Source: Bacteroidales bacterium (GTDB taxonomy: Bacteria; Bacteroidota; Bacteroidia; Bacteroidales; F082). Taken from it: DNA of 17,688 bases. Positions 7,586 to 15,890 of this stretch are shown in pieces. The stretch lies in the NCBI GenBank assembly GCA_029933565.1, contig JAOZNY010000041.1, positions 1 to 17,688 on the forward strand, in the 5' to 3' direction. A model generated the notes under the pieces. It saw only the letters and a list, made by a program, of their open reading frames with translations. It searched no databases and was not told the origin of the DNA. Position 1 is the first letter of the stretch, and every line of letters begins with the position of its first letter. The position numbers were made by a program, and so were the translations under genes.

Positions 7586-8266
7586 ATGGGAGACGTAAAT
7601 CCACAAATTGAGGAAAGTTGGTTGGAAGCCCTGAGGGAAGATTTTAGTTCAGAATACTTCAATTCACTGAAGGCCTTTATTAAGGAAGAAAAGAAGAAAT
7701 ACGTAATTTATCCTCCAGGTAACAAAATGTTTACGGCCTTTAATCTTTGTCCACTACCATCAGTTAAAGTGGTAATTATTGGCCAAGATCCATACCATGG
7801 ACCAGGACAAGCACACGGTTTAAGTTTTTCAGTTCCTGAAGGGATTAAAATTCCACCATCGTTGAGGAATATTTATAAAGAGATAAACAGTGATTTAGGA
7901 ATACCAATTCCCAAAACCGGAAATCTGGAAAAATGGGCTGGAGAAGGAGTACTTATGCTTAATGCGATTCTTTCTGTTAGGGCTCATGAGGCAGCATCGC
8001 ACCACGGAAAAGGCTGGGAAACATTTACTGACAAAGCCATTAAAACAGTTTCTGATCTTAGGGCTGGTATAGTTTTTCTTTTGTGGGGCAAATTTGCTCA
8101 AGATAAACAAGTACTTATTGATACAAATAAACATTTCATCCTCACTTCCGCTCACCCCTCCCCTCTTTCGGCAAGCCGTGGATTCTTGGGATGCAAACAT
8201 TTCTCCAAAACAAATCAAATACTTAAAGAAAATGGAATAGAAGAAATTGACTGGAATCCTGTTTAG
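7586..8266 (+). CDS. ung: Uracil-DNA glycosylase, family 1
   Basis: Removes uracil from DNA as the first step of base-excision repair. From ATG 7586 it is 226 residues, close to the ~229 of E. coli Ung. Family motifs are complete: the water-activating GQDPYHG with catalytic D68 (66-72), uracil-binding N126 in LMLNAILSV, and the DNA-intercalating loop HPSPLSASRGF with H190. FAQDK and HFSKTN follow as usual. The frame is open back to a TTG at 7508, but those 26 extra residues are basic, unlike any Ung N-terminus, and have no support, so I start at the Met before GDVNPQIEESW. It diverges from the lipoprotein unit and converges with the methyltransferase gene, 32 nt away. Confidence 0.97.
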   Translation: MGDVNPQIEESWLEALREDFSSEYFNSLKAFIKEEKKKYVIYPPGNKMFTAFNLCPLPSVKVVIIGQDPYHGPGQAHGLSFSVPEGIKIPPSLRNIYKEINSDLGIPIPKTGNLEKWAGEGVLMLNAILSVRAHEAASHHGKGWETFTDKAIKTVSDLRAGIVFLLWGKFAQDKQVLIDTNKHFILTSAHPSPLSASRGFLGCKHFSKTNQILKENGIEEIDWNPV

Positions 8267-8298
8267 TAAGTCCTTAGTTAAACAGGAAACGTTTTGGG

Positions 8299-9021
8299 TT
8301 AACTAATTAAACTTAAAACCGCCAAATAATTAAAATGTTCATCTTCATAAACCATTTCACAGTCAAACCCTGACTGAAGCGCGAATTGCAATAGAGAGTT
8401 AAAATCAATAAACAACCACTTAAAGCGCTCACCTTTTACTCCCTGATATTCAAACTGGTATTCAAGTTCACCATAATACTCTTCGTTCAGGTTAATCAAA
8501 TATGAGCCGTCTTCCTCCTCATACAAATACAACAAATCTGAAGAATCAAGAATAATTTGTCCTCCAGGGTTTAACAGACTTTTTGCATGTTGCAGAAATT
8601 TTTCCAAACCCTTAAAATCTCCGGTAAACCCAATTCCATTCATCAGCATTAATAATGAATCGTATTTTAGTGAATTATATTTAAAAATATCGGAATTAAC
8701 TATCTGGCGTATGCCTCGTTTTTGCATTATATCAATCAGACCTGATTTAATTTCCAATGCTGTTATATTTTCTCCTCTTTCCTGCAAAAATAAAGAATGA
8801 CTTCCACTTCCTGCACCAACATCTAAAATCTTTCCGCTACAAAATGCAAGTGCTTTCTGCTCAAGTAATGGCATCCTTTCAAACTCTCTAAAAAAATATG
8901 AAACAGTAACTTTTTCAACATCACTTTTATTACTGTGTATAATAATTTCAGCCTGCTCGTTTCCATTAAAATAATCAAGAAACGCTGTCTCGAGAGGGTC
9001 GGTATTTTTTCTAATATCCAT
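8299..9021 (-). CDS. Class I SAM-dependent methyltransferase
   Basis: 240 residues with a Rossmann-type methyltransferase core. Motif I is ILDVGAGSGSHSLFL (65-79), E90 at the end of strand 2 is placed to bind the SAM ribose, D111 fits motif III, and LLNPGGQIILDSSD (149-162) is the post-motif/strand 5 region. An ~60-residue helical N-terminus precedes the core. The segment LMLMNGIGFTGDFKGLEKFL is typical of the Methyltransf_25/11-like group. The methyl acceptor cannot be read from the sequence. It stands alone on the minus strand, diverging from the SGNH-hydrolase gene and converging with ung. An 8-bp inverted repeat (TTAGTTAA 8274-8281 / TTAACTAA 8299-8306) at its 3' end is too weak to call a terminator. 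Confidence 0.85.
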   Translation of the reverse strand: MDIRKNTDPLETAFLDYFNGNEQAEIIIHSNKSDVEKVTVSYFFREFERMPLLEQKALAFCSGKILDVGAGSGSHSLFLQERGENITALEIKSGLIDIMQKRGIRQIVNSDIFKYNSLKYDSLLMLMNGIGFTGDFKGLEKFLQHAKSLLNPGGQIILDSSDLLYLYEEEDGSYLINLNEEYYGELEYQFEYQGVKGERFKWLFIDFNSLLQFALQSGFDCEMVYEDEHFNYLAVLSLIS

Positions 9022-9035
9022 TTTTTTCTTATCTG

Positions 9036-9043
9036 CAAAAGTA
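9036..9043 (-). promoter_or_regulatory. -7 promoter element of the methyltransferase gene
   Basis: On the minus strand this reads TACTTTTG, a perfect match to the Bacteroidota -7 consensus TAnnTTTG. A start site about 7 nt on leaves a short leader before the ATG at 9021. No clear TTTG lies at the right distance upstream, so only the -7 box is marked. Confidence 0.5.
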
Positions 9044-9048
9044 AATTA

Positions 9049-9076
9049 TTTGATTAATTATGTTTTCTTATTTTTG
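9049..9076 (+). promoter_or_regulatory. Promoter of the SGNH lipoprotein-rdgB-7TM unit
   Basis: TTTG (9049-9052), a 16-nt gap, then TATTTTTG (9069-9076), a perfect TAnnTTTG. The gap is slightly shorter than the usual 17-23. Transcription would start near 9083 and give a ~20-nt leader. It is interleaved with the divergent methyltransferase promoter: the two -7 boxes are 25 bp apart, so the two RNA polymerase sites probably exclude each other. Confidence 0.5.
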
Positions 9077-9101
9077 CCTTTAAAAAATATAGCAATATCA
9101 T

Positions 9102-10493
9102 ATGAAAATATTACAAACTTCAGCATTTATTATCTTAATTTTAATAATTGGATCTTGTAACAAAGACAATACAGATCCCCCTCCACCACCTGAGACCATT
9201 GATTTGAGCAGTTATGTAGCCATGGGGAACTCACTTACAGCAGGTTATGCCGATGGAGCACTTTACACTTCGGGGCAGGAGTATTCCTATGCTAATATTC
9301 TTGCAGAGCAATTATCGAAAGCAGGAGGCAACGGTATTTTTAAAACGCCAATTATTCCTACAGAAGATGGAGTATTTCCCACCTCTAATCAGTCGGGAAT
9401 TTATTTGGAAACTAAGTTAGTATGGGCAAATAAGCAGAATTGTAACGAAGTTAATGAATGGGTTCCGGTACGCTTAGTAGAAAACCCAAATCAAGAAAAG
9501 TTGATGGATGAGTTAATGACAAATATTTCATCGGAGGGCCCTTTTAATAATCTTGGGGTACCTGGAATCACAGTTACTCACATGCACCTTCCGGGTATGG
9601 GCGCACTAAATCCGTATTATGGACGCTTTGCAAACAATCCATCTTCAGATAAATTGATTGACGAAGCCGATAAAGTTGATCCTACATTTTTTAGCTTATG
9701 GGTGGGAAATAATGATGTTTTGGGCTATGCATCTTCAGGAGGTACAACTTCCATTACCACTACCCAACTATTTGAAATAAGTTACGATGCAGCTGCCGCA
9801 CATCTGAGTTCAATTACAGAAGGTGGTGTTTTAGCCAATATTCCTGATGTTGCCTCGGCAGCATTCTTTACAACTATAAATTATAATTTTGTTAATGTGG
9901 AAACAGAAACTGAGGTAGAAGAACTTCAGGCATTTTATGTGGATTACAACCAGCAAATGGAGGCACTAGGAAAAGACTATAGGATAAACTGGTCGTTGGG
10001 CAACAACCCAATGGTGATTCGCGATAAAGACATGGATGTTTCGGAAGAACTTAAAATACGGCAAATGACAGAAAGCGAACTGGCACTATTGACCATACCT
10101 TTGGATTCGATATATTGTGGTGGTTGGGGAGCAACAAAACCCCTGTCTGATTCTTATGTTTTAAGCGATTCGGAGATAGAATTAACCATTGCGGCAGTGG
10201 CTACTTTTAACGAGATTATTACAATTGCTGCTGAGAAATACGATCTGGCCTTTGTAGATTTTAATACTCTTATGCAGGAAGTTGCCAATGGAGGAATTAC
10301 TGAGGATGGCATTGAATTTACAACTGACTTTTCTTTTGGTAATTTGTTTTCTTTGGATGGAATACATCTAACTCCCAGAGGAAACGCACTTGTAGCAAAC
10401 AACTTTATTGAAGCAATTAACGCAAAATACTCACTTTCTGTCCCTAAAGCAATTATTACCGATTATCCTGACAACAGTAAGCCAACTAATTAG
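9102..10493 (+). CDS. SGNH/GDSL-family hydrolase lipoprotein
   Basis: 463 residues, likely an esterase/lipase-type hydrolase anchored to the outer envelope. The N-terminus is a lipoprotein signal (ILILIIGSC, Cys19) followed by NKDNTD and a five-proline linker (26-30). The SGNH residues can be placed: Ser44 in GNSLTAG (block I), Gly in LGVPG (151-155, block II), Asn in WVGNND (200-205, block III), and D419/H422 in SLDGIHLTPRG (block V). At 463 residues it is longer than minimal GDSL enzymes (~200-250), with the extra length between blocks III and V. The acidic residue soon after the Cys may favour surface export, which is inference. The substrate is unknown. It leads a tight unit with rdgB (5-nt gap) and a 7TM protein. 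Confidence 0.88.
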   Translation: MKILQTSAFIILILIIGSCNKDNTDPPPPPETIDLSSYVAMGNSLTAGYADGALYTSGQEYSYANILAEQLSKAGGNGIFKTPIIPTEDGVFPTSNQSGIYLETKLVWANKQNCNEVNEWVPVRLVENPNQEKLMDELMTNISSEGPFNNLGVPGITVTHMHLPGMGALNPYYGRFANNPSSDKLIDEADKVDPTFFSLWVGNNDVLGYASSGGTTSITTTQLFEISYDAAAAHLSSITEGGVLANIPDVASAAFFTTINYNFVNVETETEVEELQAFYVDYNQQMEALGKDYRINWSLGNNPMVIRDKDMDVSEELKIRQMTESELALLTIPLDSIYCGGWGATKPLSDSYVLSDSEIELTIAAVATFNEIITIAAEKYDLAFVDFNTLMQEVANGGITEDGIEFTTDFSFGNLFSLDGIHLTPRGNALVANNFIEAINAKYSLSVPKAIITDYPDNSKPTN

Positions 10494-10498
10494 TAAAA

Positions 10499-11089
10499 AT
10501 GGAAACTCTAGTATTTGCCACAAACAATGAGCATAAACTTCAGGAGATCAAGGAAATCCTTAAAGGAAGATATGAAATCCTGGGACTTAAAGAGTTTGGA
10601 TTTATGGGAGATATTCCTGAAACAGGAATTACACTATCAGAAAATGCTCTCATAAAATCAAGTTTTATTTTTGAAAGATTTGGTATTGATGTTTTCTCAG
10701 ATGACACAGGTTTAGAAATTGATGCTCTTAATGGCAGACCTGGAGTATATTCGGCACGTTATGCCGGAGAAGATGGAAATAGTGAGGCAAACATAAAAAA
10801 GGTACTTACAGAAATGAAGGATGCCAAAAAACGTAGCGCAAGGTTTAAAACTGTAATCTCACTAATCCTTAATGGCAAAGAGCATCAATTTGAAGGAAAA
10901 GTTGAAGGTGAAATTACAACTGAAAAGTATGGTACTTCAGGATTTGGTTACGACCCGATTTTTATTCCCAATGCTTATAAACAAACTTTTGCCCAAATGC
11001 CAATTGACGAAAAGAATAAAATTAGCCATCGGGCAAAGGCAACTATCAAACTAGTTGATTTCTTACTCAAATTAAAAACAGAATCTTAA
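10499..11089 (+). CDS. rdgB: RdgB/HAM1 non-canonical purine NTP pyrophosphatase
   Basis: Hydrolyses ITP, dITP and XTP to monophosphates and pyrophosphate, keeping deaminated purines out of DNA and RNA. It is 196 residues, the usual length. Diagnostic motifs are all present: FATNNEHKLQEI (6-17, phosphate binding), FSDDTGLEIDALNGRPGVYSAR from 66 with metal-binding D68/D69, SGFGYDPIF (147-155, base pocket) and KNKISHRAKA (172-181). The start is ATG 10499, five bases after the SGNH gene's stop, so the genes are probably translationally linked. The next gene follows after 2 nt. Confidence 0.97.
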   Translation: METLVFATNNEHKLQEIKEILKGRYEILGLKEFGFMGDIPETGITLSENALIKSSFIFERFGIDVFSDDTGLEIDALNGRPGVYSARYAGEDGNSEANIKKVLTEMKDAKKRSARFKTVISLILNGKEHQFEGKVEGEITTEKYGTSGFGYDPIFIPNAYKQTFAQMPIDEKNKISHRAKATIKLVDFLLKLKTES

Positions 11090-11091
11090 CA

Positions 11092-11667
11092 ATGATAAGT
11101 GATTTAGTTTTAAGCTTATTTGCATTTTATTTTTATTTTCAGCACAGAATAACAAGCAGAAAATGGAGTCTATTTTTCCTTACTCTGGGCTTGTCTGCTT
11201 TTACAGGAGGGATATACCATGGTTATTATGAAATTGGAGAACTGTTCAGGTTTTTATCATGGGGGCTTTTGTCAGCCTCATTATATTTTGCTGTTTTATC
11301 GGTTTACCATCAGTACTTAAACCTATTGCTAAAAAATATTGTTTTAATGAAATCCCTACTGCTTTTCTTTCTTTCAGTTTATTATGTGAATTTCATTTTT
11401 ATGGTAATCGATACTGCCATAAGTTTGCTTGTAATAGTTGTTTTTGGAAACTTTTTTTTCCTAAAATCATTGTCAAAATATATTTCTTATGGAATATTGA
11501 TATCATTAAGTTCCGTGGTCTTCATAGTTTTTAAAATTAGTTTTCACCCTCTGTATTTAACTTATAACGACATTGGCCATTATATTTCAATTCTCACCCT
11601 CTTCTTGATTTCAAAAGGAGTAACGCAAGACTACACAAAAAGCCTAACAAAAGCAATCAAGGTTTAG
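11092..11667 (+). CDS. Seven-TM integral membrane protein of unknown function
   Basis: 191 residues, almost all hydrophobic. About seven helices can be drawn (roughly 3-17, 26-42, 53-71, 83-99, 101-118, 131-149, 160-174). Polar residues inside or beside helices stand out: S35 and H43 in SAFTGGIYHGYY (helix 2), D107 in helix 5, and H152 plus N159-D160-H163 in the stretch leading into the last helix. A seven-helix layout with Ser/His in helix 2 and His near helix 7 recalls the CREST hydrolase superfamily (alkaline ceramidase, PAQR). The last pair is not a clean HxxxH, so that is a hypothesis only. It may also belong to a DUF of bacterial membrane proteins. It starts 2 nt after rdgB and ends the unit. 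Confidence 0.75.
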   Translation: MISDLVLSLFAFYFYFQHRITSRKWSLFFLTLGLSAFTGGIYHGYYEIGELFRFLSWGLLSASLYFAVLSVYHQYLNLLLKNIVLMKSLLLFFLSVYYVNFIFMVIDTAISLLVIVVFGNFFFLKSLSKYISYGILISLSSVVFIVFKISFHPLYLTYNDIGHYISILTLFLISKGVTQDYTKSLTKAIKV

Positions 11668-11798
11668 TTTACAGCCTCAACTAACAGATACCCAATTATT
11701 CTTAACTTTGCTCTTTTTAAGATACAATATTTTACAAATTATTTAGTTATCAAACCAAGTCATTATAAAAGTATAATTAAGGCTAAAAAATAATATAA

Positions 11799-12635
11799 AT
11801 GGGTTTCTTTTATTTTCTTGGGAGAAGGAAATTTTATCTTCATTTTTTAATAGCAATTTTGCTTGCTTTTTTCATCCTATTTGGGGTATTAAAATCGCTT
11901 GATATTTATACTCAACATGGTAAAGTTTTTCTTGTTCCCGACTTCTATGGAAAAACAGTTGAACAACTTGTTGAAGATCATTATGAAGAGTATTTTGAAC
12001 TAATAGTAATAGATTCCGTTTTCGACAATCATCACGACAAGGGGACAATTCTAATGCAAAATCCTGAGTCAGGTTCCAAAGTTAAACAAGGGCGACACAT
12101 TTATTTTACTGTTGTTGCGCAAATGCCCGAAAAAACAAAAATGCCAAACCTAAAAAACCTTTCCTTAAGGCAGGCTTTGGTTACTCTCGAAATGAATAAA
12201 CTAAGTGCAGGCTGGCTTAATTATGTTGAATATTTTGCGCGCAATGCTGTAATCGATCAGGTAATTGACAATGAAACAATTGAGACAGGAACTGAAATAA
12301 ATGCAGGTACTGTAATCGATCTTGTAATAGGCAAAGGAAAGATGAAAGTTAAAGTTCCTCTTCCACTTTTAATAGCAAAGAAGCCTAGTGAAGTTGGCAA
12401 AATACTACACTACGCATCACTTAATAAAGGCAAGGAATATTTTTTGGATGGCGACGACACAAGCCATGCAAGGGTTTATAAAACCGAACCTAATATTCAA
12501 AATACTGAACTTGTCAAACTAGGCCAAAAAGTAAATATCTGGTATCGCTCCGACGAGCAGTTTGATTTCGATAAATATCTGTTACAGTTTATTTCCGACA
12601 CCCTAAGTGGTGACACAACTCAATTTCATAATTAG
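11799..12635 (+). CDS. Membrane-anchored protein with three PASTA domains
   Basis: 278 residues: a short basic cytoplasmic tip (GRRKFY), one TM helix (~12-34) and an extracytoplasmic region with three PASTA repeats (~44-107, ~114-178, ~185-249). Each begins VPD/MPN/VPL-type and ends with a polar loop plus strand such as VKQGRHIYFTV, INAGTVIDLVIG and LGQKVNIWYR. PASTA domains bind peptidoglycan or muropeptides in other phyla. No kinase or penicillin-binding domain is attached, as is common for Bacteroidota PASTA proteins. It heads a unit with a T9SS cargo (12-nt gap) and rluD. PASTA genes beside rluD are a recurrent Bacteroidota arrangement as I recall, but a functional link is not established. 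Confidence 0.9.
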   Translation: MGFFYFLGRRKFYLHFLIAILLAFFILFGVLKSLDIYTQHGKVFLVPDFYGKTVEQLVEDHYEEYFELIVIDSVFDNHHDKGTILMQNPESGSKVKQGRHIYFTVVAQMPEKTKMPNLKNLSLRQALVTLEMNKLSAGWLNYVEYFARNAVIDQVIDNETIETGTEINAGTVIDLVIGKGKMKVKVPLPLLIAKKPSEVGKILHYASLNKGKEYFLDGDDTSHARVYKTEPNIQNTELVKLGQKVNIWYRSDEQFDFDKYLLQFISDTLSGDTTQFHN

Positions 12636-12647
12636 TTTAATTAAAGA

Positions 12648-14798
12648 ATGAATATTAAATTTATAATACTTTTATTATTGGCTTTCAGCATTAATTTGCT
12701 GATGGGGCAGGAAATACTCTCAGGTTTGCAGTTTAACGAATCGGTAAAAAAGGAATACACTAAGACCAAACTTGAAAATGTAGATTATTATTTATCTGCG
12801 GAAGAAAACGAAGCCCTTCATCTACCCTTTTTCGACGATTTTTCAACTTCGAAAATATACCCTAACGAAGCAAAGTGGGCAGACATGGATGTTTTTATCA
12901 ATACCGACTTTTCATTCAGACCAACTAATATTGGAGTTGCCACATTCGATGCCATTGACCAAACTGGTGCTATTTATGAAAATGCTGATTGGGTTGCCTT
13001 TCAGGCAGATTACCTAACAACTAATTCCATCAGGCTCGATTCAATTTTCACTCCTGTAACAAGAGAGTTAACCCCTGAAGATTCTCTCTATCTCAGCTTC
13101 TTTTATCAGCCACAAGGCATGGGAGATTCACCCGATCCGTGGGATACTTTGCTACTGGAATTAAGACGACCAACAGGTGATACTATTTTTTCGCATTACG
13201 ACTCAATTGTTGTAAATATAGAGTACTACCTTGAAAGTGAAAACGATACAATTTTTCCGGGCGATACTCTATGGTCTCCACAACCAGGATGCAATCCGAA
13301 TTTATATTTAATAAACTACAATACTCTTACAATTGCCAATCAGTGGGTTACTGTTTTATGCGATTCACTTATGGAGCCTGAATATGCTTGGGATGTAGTT
13401 TGGAAAGTTCAGGGCATGGAGTTATCGGAGTTTCAGGAAGAAACCGGAAAAAACTTTGTTCAGGTAATGGTTCCAATTATCGACACATCATATTTTTACG
13501 ACAGTTTCCAGTTTAGATTTAGAAATTATGCCAGTATCACAAAAGAAACTGAACCTTCATGGAGAAATAATGTTGACCATTGGAATGTTGATTACGTTTA
13601 CCTTAATCACAGTCGCGATCAAGCCGACACAACCTACCGCAAACTGGTTTTCTCAGAACGGCCACCAAGTTTTCTTAAGAATTACGAAGTAATGCCTTAT
13701 AGGCAATACAAAGCCGATGCTCCAATCAACACACTTAAACCCGATATAAATATGTATATGGCAAACCTTGACAAGGTAGGTCATAACACAAAATATATGT
13801 ACCGCTTCGAACAGGTAAATGGCAACTATTCAAAACAGTACAACGGGGGAAGTTGCAACCTGCCACCATTTTTCTCATACGGCTTTCAAAATTGCGACAT
13901 TGGCTGTGGGGCTGCTCATGCATGCCCTCCAACTTATGCTTTTAATTTCGATTTTGACAACGACACTGCATCCTATATTATTAAACATTACATCAGCGAT
14001 TCATCGGAAGCCAACATCCTTGTTGATTCGGCAATCTATGGTCAAGGATTTTATAATTATTTTGCCTACGACGATGGCACACCTGAGTTTGGATATGGTT
14101 TAAAACCTGCAGGTGCAAAACTAGGTTACAAATTCACTTTAAGTATTCCCGATACTATTTATGGTGTTCAAATGTACTTCAACAAAACACTAAATAATGT
14201 CAATGAAAATTATTATTTCGATTTACTGGTTTATAGAGACAACAACGGTATTCCAGGTGAAATTATAATTAGACAAGAAGGGCTTAAACCAAAGTGGAAT
14301 GATGGCCTTTATAAGTTTTACTCATATATTTTTGATGAACCATTAGTATTAAGTGGTGATTTTTATGTTGGATGGGAACAGTTTGAGGCAGTTTCGCTGA
14401 ATATTGGTTTTGACACACACCTTAATAGCAGCCATAGTATTTTTTACAATGTTGGAAATGTTTGGTATCAGAGCAATGAGGAGGGAAGCCTGATGATTAG
14501 GCCAATAATAGGAAGTGTTGGAGGAGAGTTAATTTTTGGAACAAATGAACAATCTGCCTCACAGAAGAAAATAAAACTCTACCCTAACCCCACCAATAAC
14601 AGTTTCAAAGTTGAATTATTAGGTATCTCAAATCCTGAATTGGCAGAAATTGAAGTTTTTAACCTCTACGGCGCATCGGTACTAAAACAATCGGGAATAA
14701 AAGGAAACTTCGACGTAAGTAGATTTGCCAAAGGTATTTACATTGTGAAAATAATTGATGGGAGCAGACTTTTTAATTCCAAACTTTTAGTTAGATAA
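12648..14798 (+). CDS. T9SS-exported protein with a cysteine cluster
   Basis: 716 residues with a signal peptide (1-20, ILLLLAFSINLLMG before QEIL) and a type A T9SS sorting domain (642-716, LYPNPTNNSF...GIYIVKI...KLLVR), so it is exported to the cell surface or medium. The N-terminal part has a LPFFDDFSTSKIYPNEAKWAD-like opening (positions ~58-79) typical of large Bacteroidota surface proteins with jelly-roll modules. Four Cys lie close together (C403, C416, C420, C426, spaced C-x12-C-x3-C-x5-C), which suggests disulfides or a metal site; two more Cys occur earlier (in QPGCNP and LCDS). No catalytic motif was recognised. It is sandwiched between the PASTA gene and rluD (2-nt gap to rluD), so it is surely in one transcript with them. 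Confidence 0.88.
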   Translation: MNIKFIILLLLAFSINLLMGQEILSGLQFNESVKKEYTKTKLENVDYYLSAEENEALHLPFFDDFSTSKIYPNEAKWADMDVFINTDFSFRPTNIGVATFDAIDQTGAIYENADWVAFQADYLTTNSIRLDSIFTPVTRELTPEDSLYLSFFYQPQGMGDSPDPWDTLLLELRRPTGDTIFSHYDSIVVNIEYYLESENDTIFPGDTLWSPQPGCNPNLYLINYNTLTIANQWVTVLCDSLMEPEYAWDVVWKVQGMELSEFQEETGKNFVQVMVPIIDTSYFYDSFQFRFRNYASITKETEPSWRNNVDHWNVDYVYLNHSRDQADTTYRKLVFSERPPSFLKNYEVMPYRQYKADAPINTLKPDINMYMANLDKVGHNTKYMYRFEQVNGNYSKQYNGGSCNLPPFFSYGFQNCDIGCGAAHACPPTYAFNFDFDNDTASYIIKHYISDSSEANILVDSAIYGQGFYNYFAYDDGTPEFGYGLKPAGAKLGYKFTLSIPDTIYGVQMYFNKTLNNVNENYYFDLLVYRDNNGIPGEIIIRQEGLKPKWNDGLYKFYSYIFDEPLVLSGDFYVGWEQFEAVSLNIGFDTHLNSSHSIFYNVGNVWYQSNEEGSLMIRPIIGSVGGELIFGTNEQSASQKKIKLYPNPTNNSFKVELLGISNPELAEIEVFNLYGASVLKQSGIKGNFDVSRFAKGIYIVKIIDGSRLFNSKLLVR

Positions 14799-14800
14799 AT

Positions 14801-15844
14801 ATGGCTGAAGAAGCACAAGATAAAAATGAGGACACTGGCGAACTTTTCGAACATTTTCGTTATGAAGTAGATCCCGGACAATCGCCTTTAAGGATTGACA
14901 AGTATCTGCAATCCAAAATAATGAATGTATCAAGAAACAAAATCCAGCAAGCAGCTACCGCCGGAAATATACTTGTTAATGAAAAAGCAGTTAAACAAAA
15001 TTATAAGGTAAGACCCAATGATGTTGTAAGTATTGTAATGACAAGCCCACCCCGTGAAGTTGAGATTTTTGCTCAGGACATACCTCTAAACATTGTTTTT
15101 GAGGATGATGACATTATCATTGTAAACAAACAACCCGAACTGGTAGTTCATCCCGCACACGGACATTTCGACTCTACTTTATTGAACGGACTTGCCATGC
15201 ATTTCGAAAAAACCTCTCAAAAAATAGAAAATGGTTTTGGCTATCTGGTTCACCGAATCGACAAAAATACTTCTGGTTTGTTATTAATTGCCAAGAATGA
15301 GCCTGCCCAAACCAAACTTGCAAAACAGTTTTTCGATCATACCATCGAGCGAAAATACCAGGCATTAGTTTGGGGCGACTTTGATGAAGAAAGTGGTACA
15401 ATTGAAGGGCATATCGGGAGAAGCCTAAAAGACAGAAGAGTAATGACAGTTTTTCCTGATGGCGAATATGGCAAATCGGCAATTTCACATTATAAAGTTC
15501 TTAAACGTTTTGGTTACGTAAGCCTTGTGGAATGCCAACTAGAAACAGGACGCACCCACCAGATTAGGGCACATTTCAGGTATATTGGCCATCCCTTGTT
15601 TAACGATGAACATTATGGTGGTGATCAAATTCTGAAAGGAACAACATTTACTAAATACAAGCAGTTTGTTCAGAACTGTTTTAAAATTATTCCACGCCAG
15701 TCACTCCATGCATACATACTTGGATTTGAGCACCCCACAACTGGGAAAATGATGATGTTTGAATCGGAACTACCGGAAGACATGCGACAAGTAATTGAAA
15801 AATGGGACAACTATTCATCACATCGTGAGTTGTTTCAAGATTAA
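14801..15844 (+). CDS. rluD: RluA-family 23S rRNA pseudouridine synthase
   Basis: 347 residues. An S4 RNA-binding domain (~30-80, LRIDKYLQSKI...NGNILVN-type) is followed by the RluA-type catalytic domain. The catalytic Asp is D154 in VHRIDKNTSGLLLIAK; HPAHGH (117-122) and LETGRTHQIRAH with GHPLFND further on are the usual family blocks. The S4 plus catalytic layout and length fit RluD, which makes the helix 69 pseudouridines of 23S rRNA. RluC-like specificity cannot be excluded from sequence alone. A Glu/Asp-rich tail of ~16 residues precedes the S4 domain. The start ATG 14801 lies 2 nt after the T9SS gene's stop. Confidence 0.94.
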   Translation: MAEEAQDKNEDTGELFEHFRYEVDPGQSPLRIDKYLQSKIMNVSRNKIQQAATAGNILVNEKAVKQNYKVRPNDVVSIVMTSPPREVEIFAQDIPLNIVFEDDDIIIVNKQPELVVHPAHGHFDSTLLNGLAMHFEKTSQKIENGFGYLVHRIDKNTSGLLLIAKNEPAQTKLAKQFFDHTIERKYQALVWGDFDEESGTIEGHIGRSLKDRRVMTVFPDGEYGKSAISHYKVLKRFGYVSLVECQLETGRTHQIRAHFRYIGHPLFNDEHYGGDQILKGTTFTKYKQFVQNCFKIIPRQSLHAYILGFEHPTTGKMMMFESELPEDMRQVIEKWDNYSSHRELFQD

Positions 15845-15850
15845 AACCAA

Positions 15851-15890
15851 AACTTTAAACTTTCAACTTTTAACTTTCAACTTTCAACTC
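15851..15890 (+). repeat. Heptanucleotide tandem repeat between rluD and dinB
   Basis: Five consecutive 7-bp units of AACTTT[A/C/T] (15851-15885) plus a partial sixth. The array fills nearly the whole 44-bp gap between the convergent rluD and dinB genes and touches the dinB stop codon (15889-15891 on the minus strand). No intrinsic terminator hairpin is visible here. Similar AACTTTN microsatellites are common between Bacteroidota genes. Confidence 0.85.

Noticed and set aside
8274..8306. 8-bp inverted repeat between ung and the methyltransferase as a bidirectional terminator
   Set aside because: AT-rich stem, 17-nt loop, no U-tract; too weak to call.
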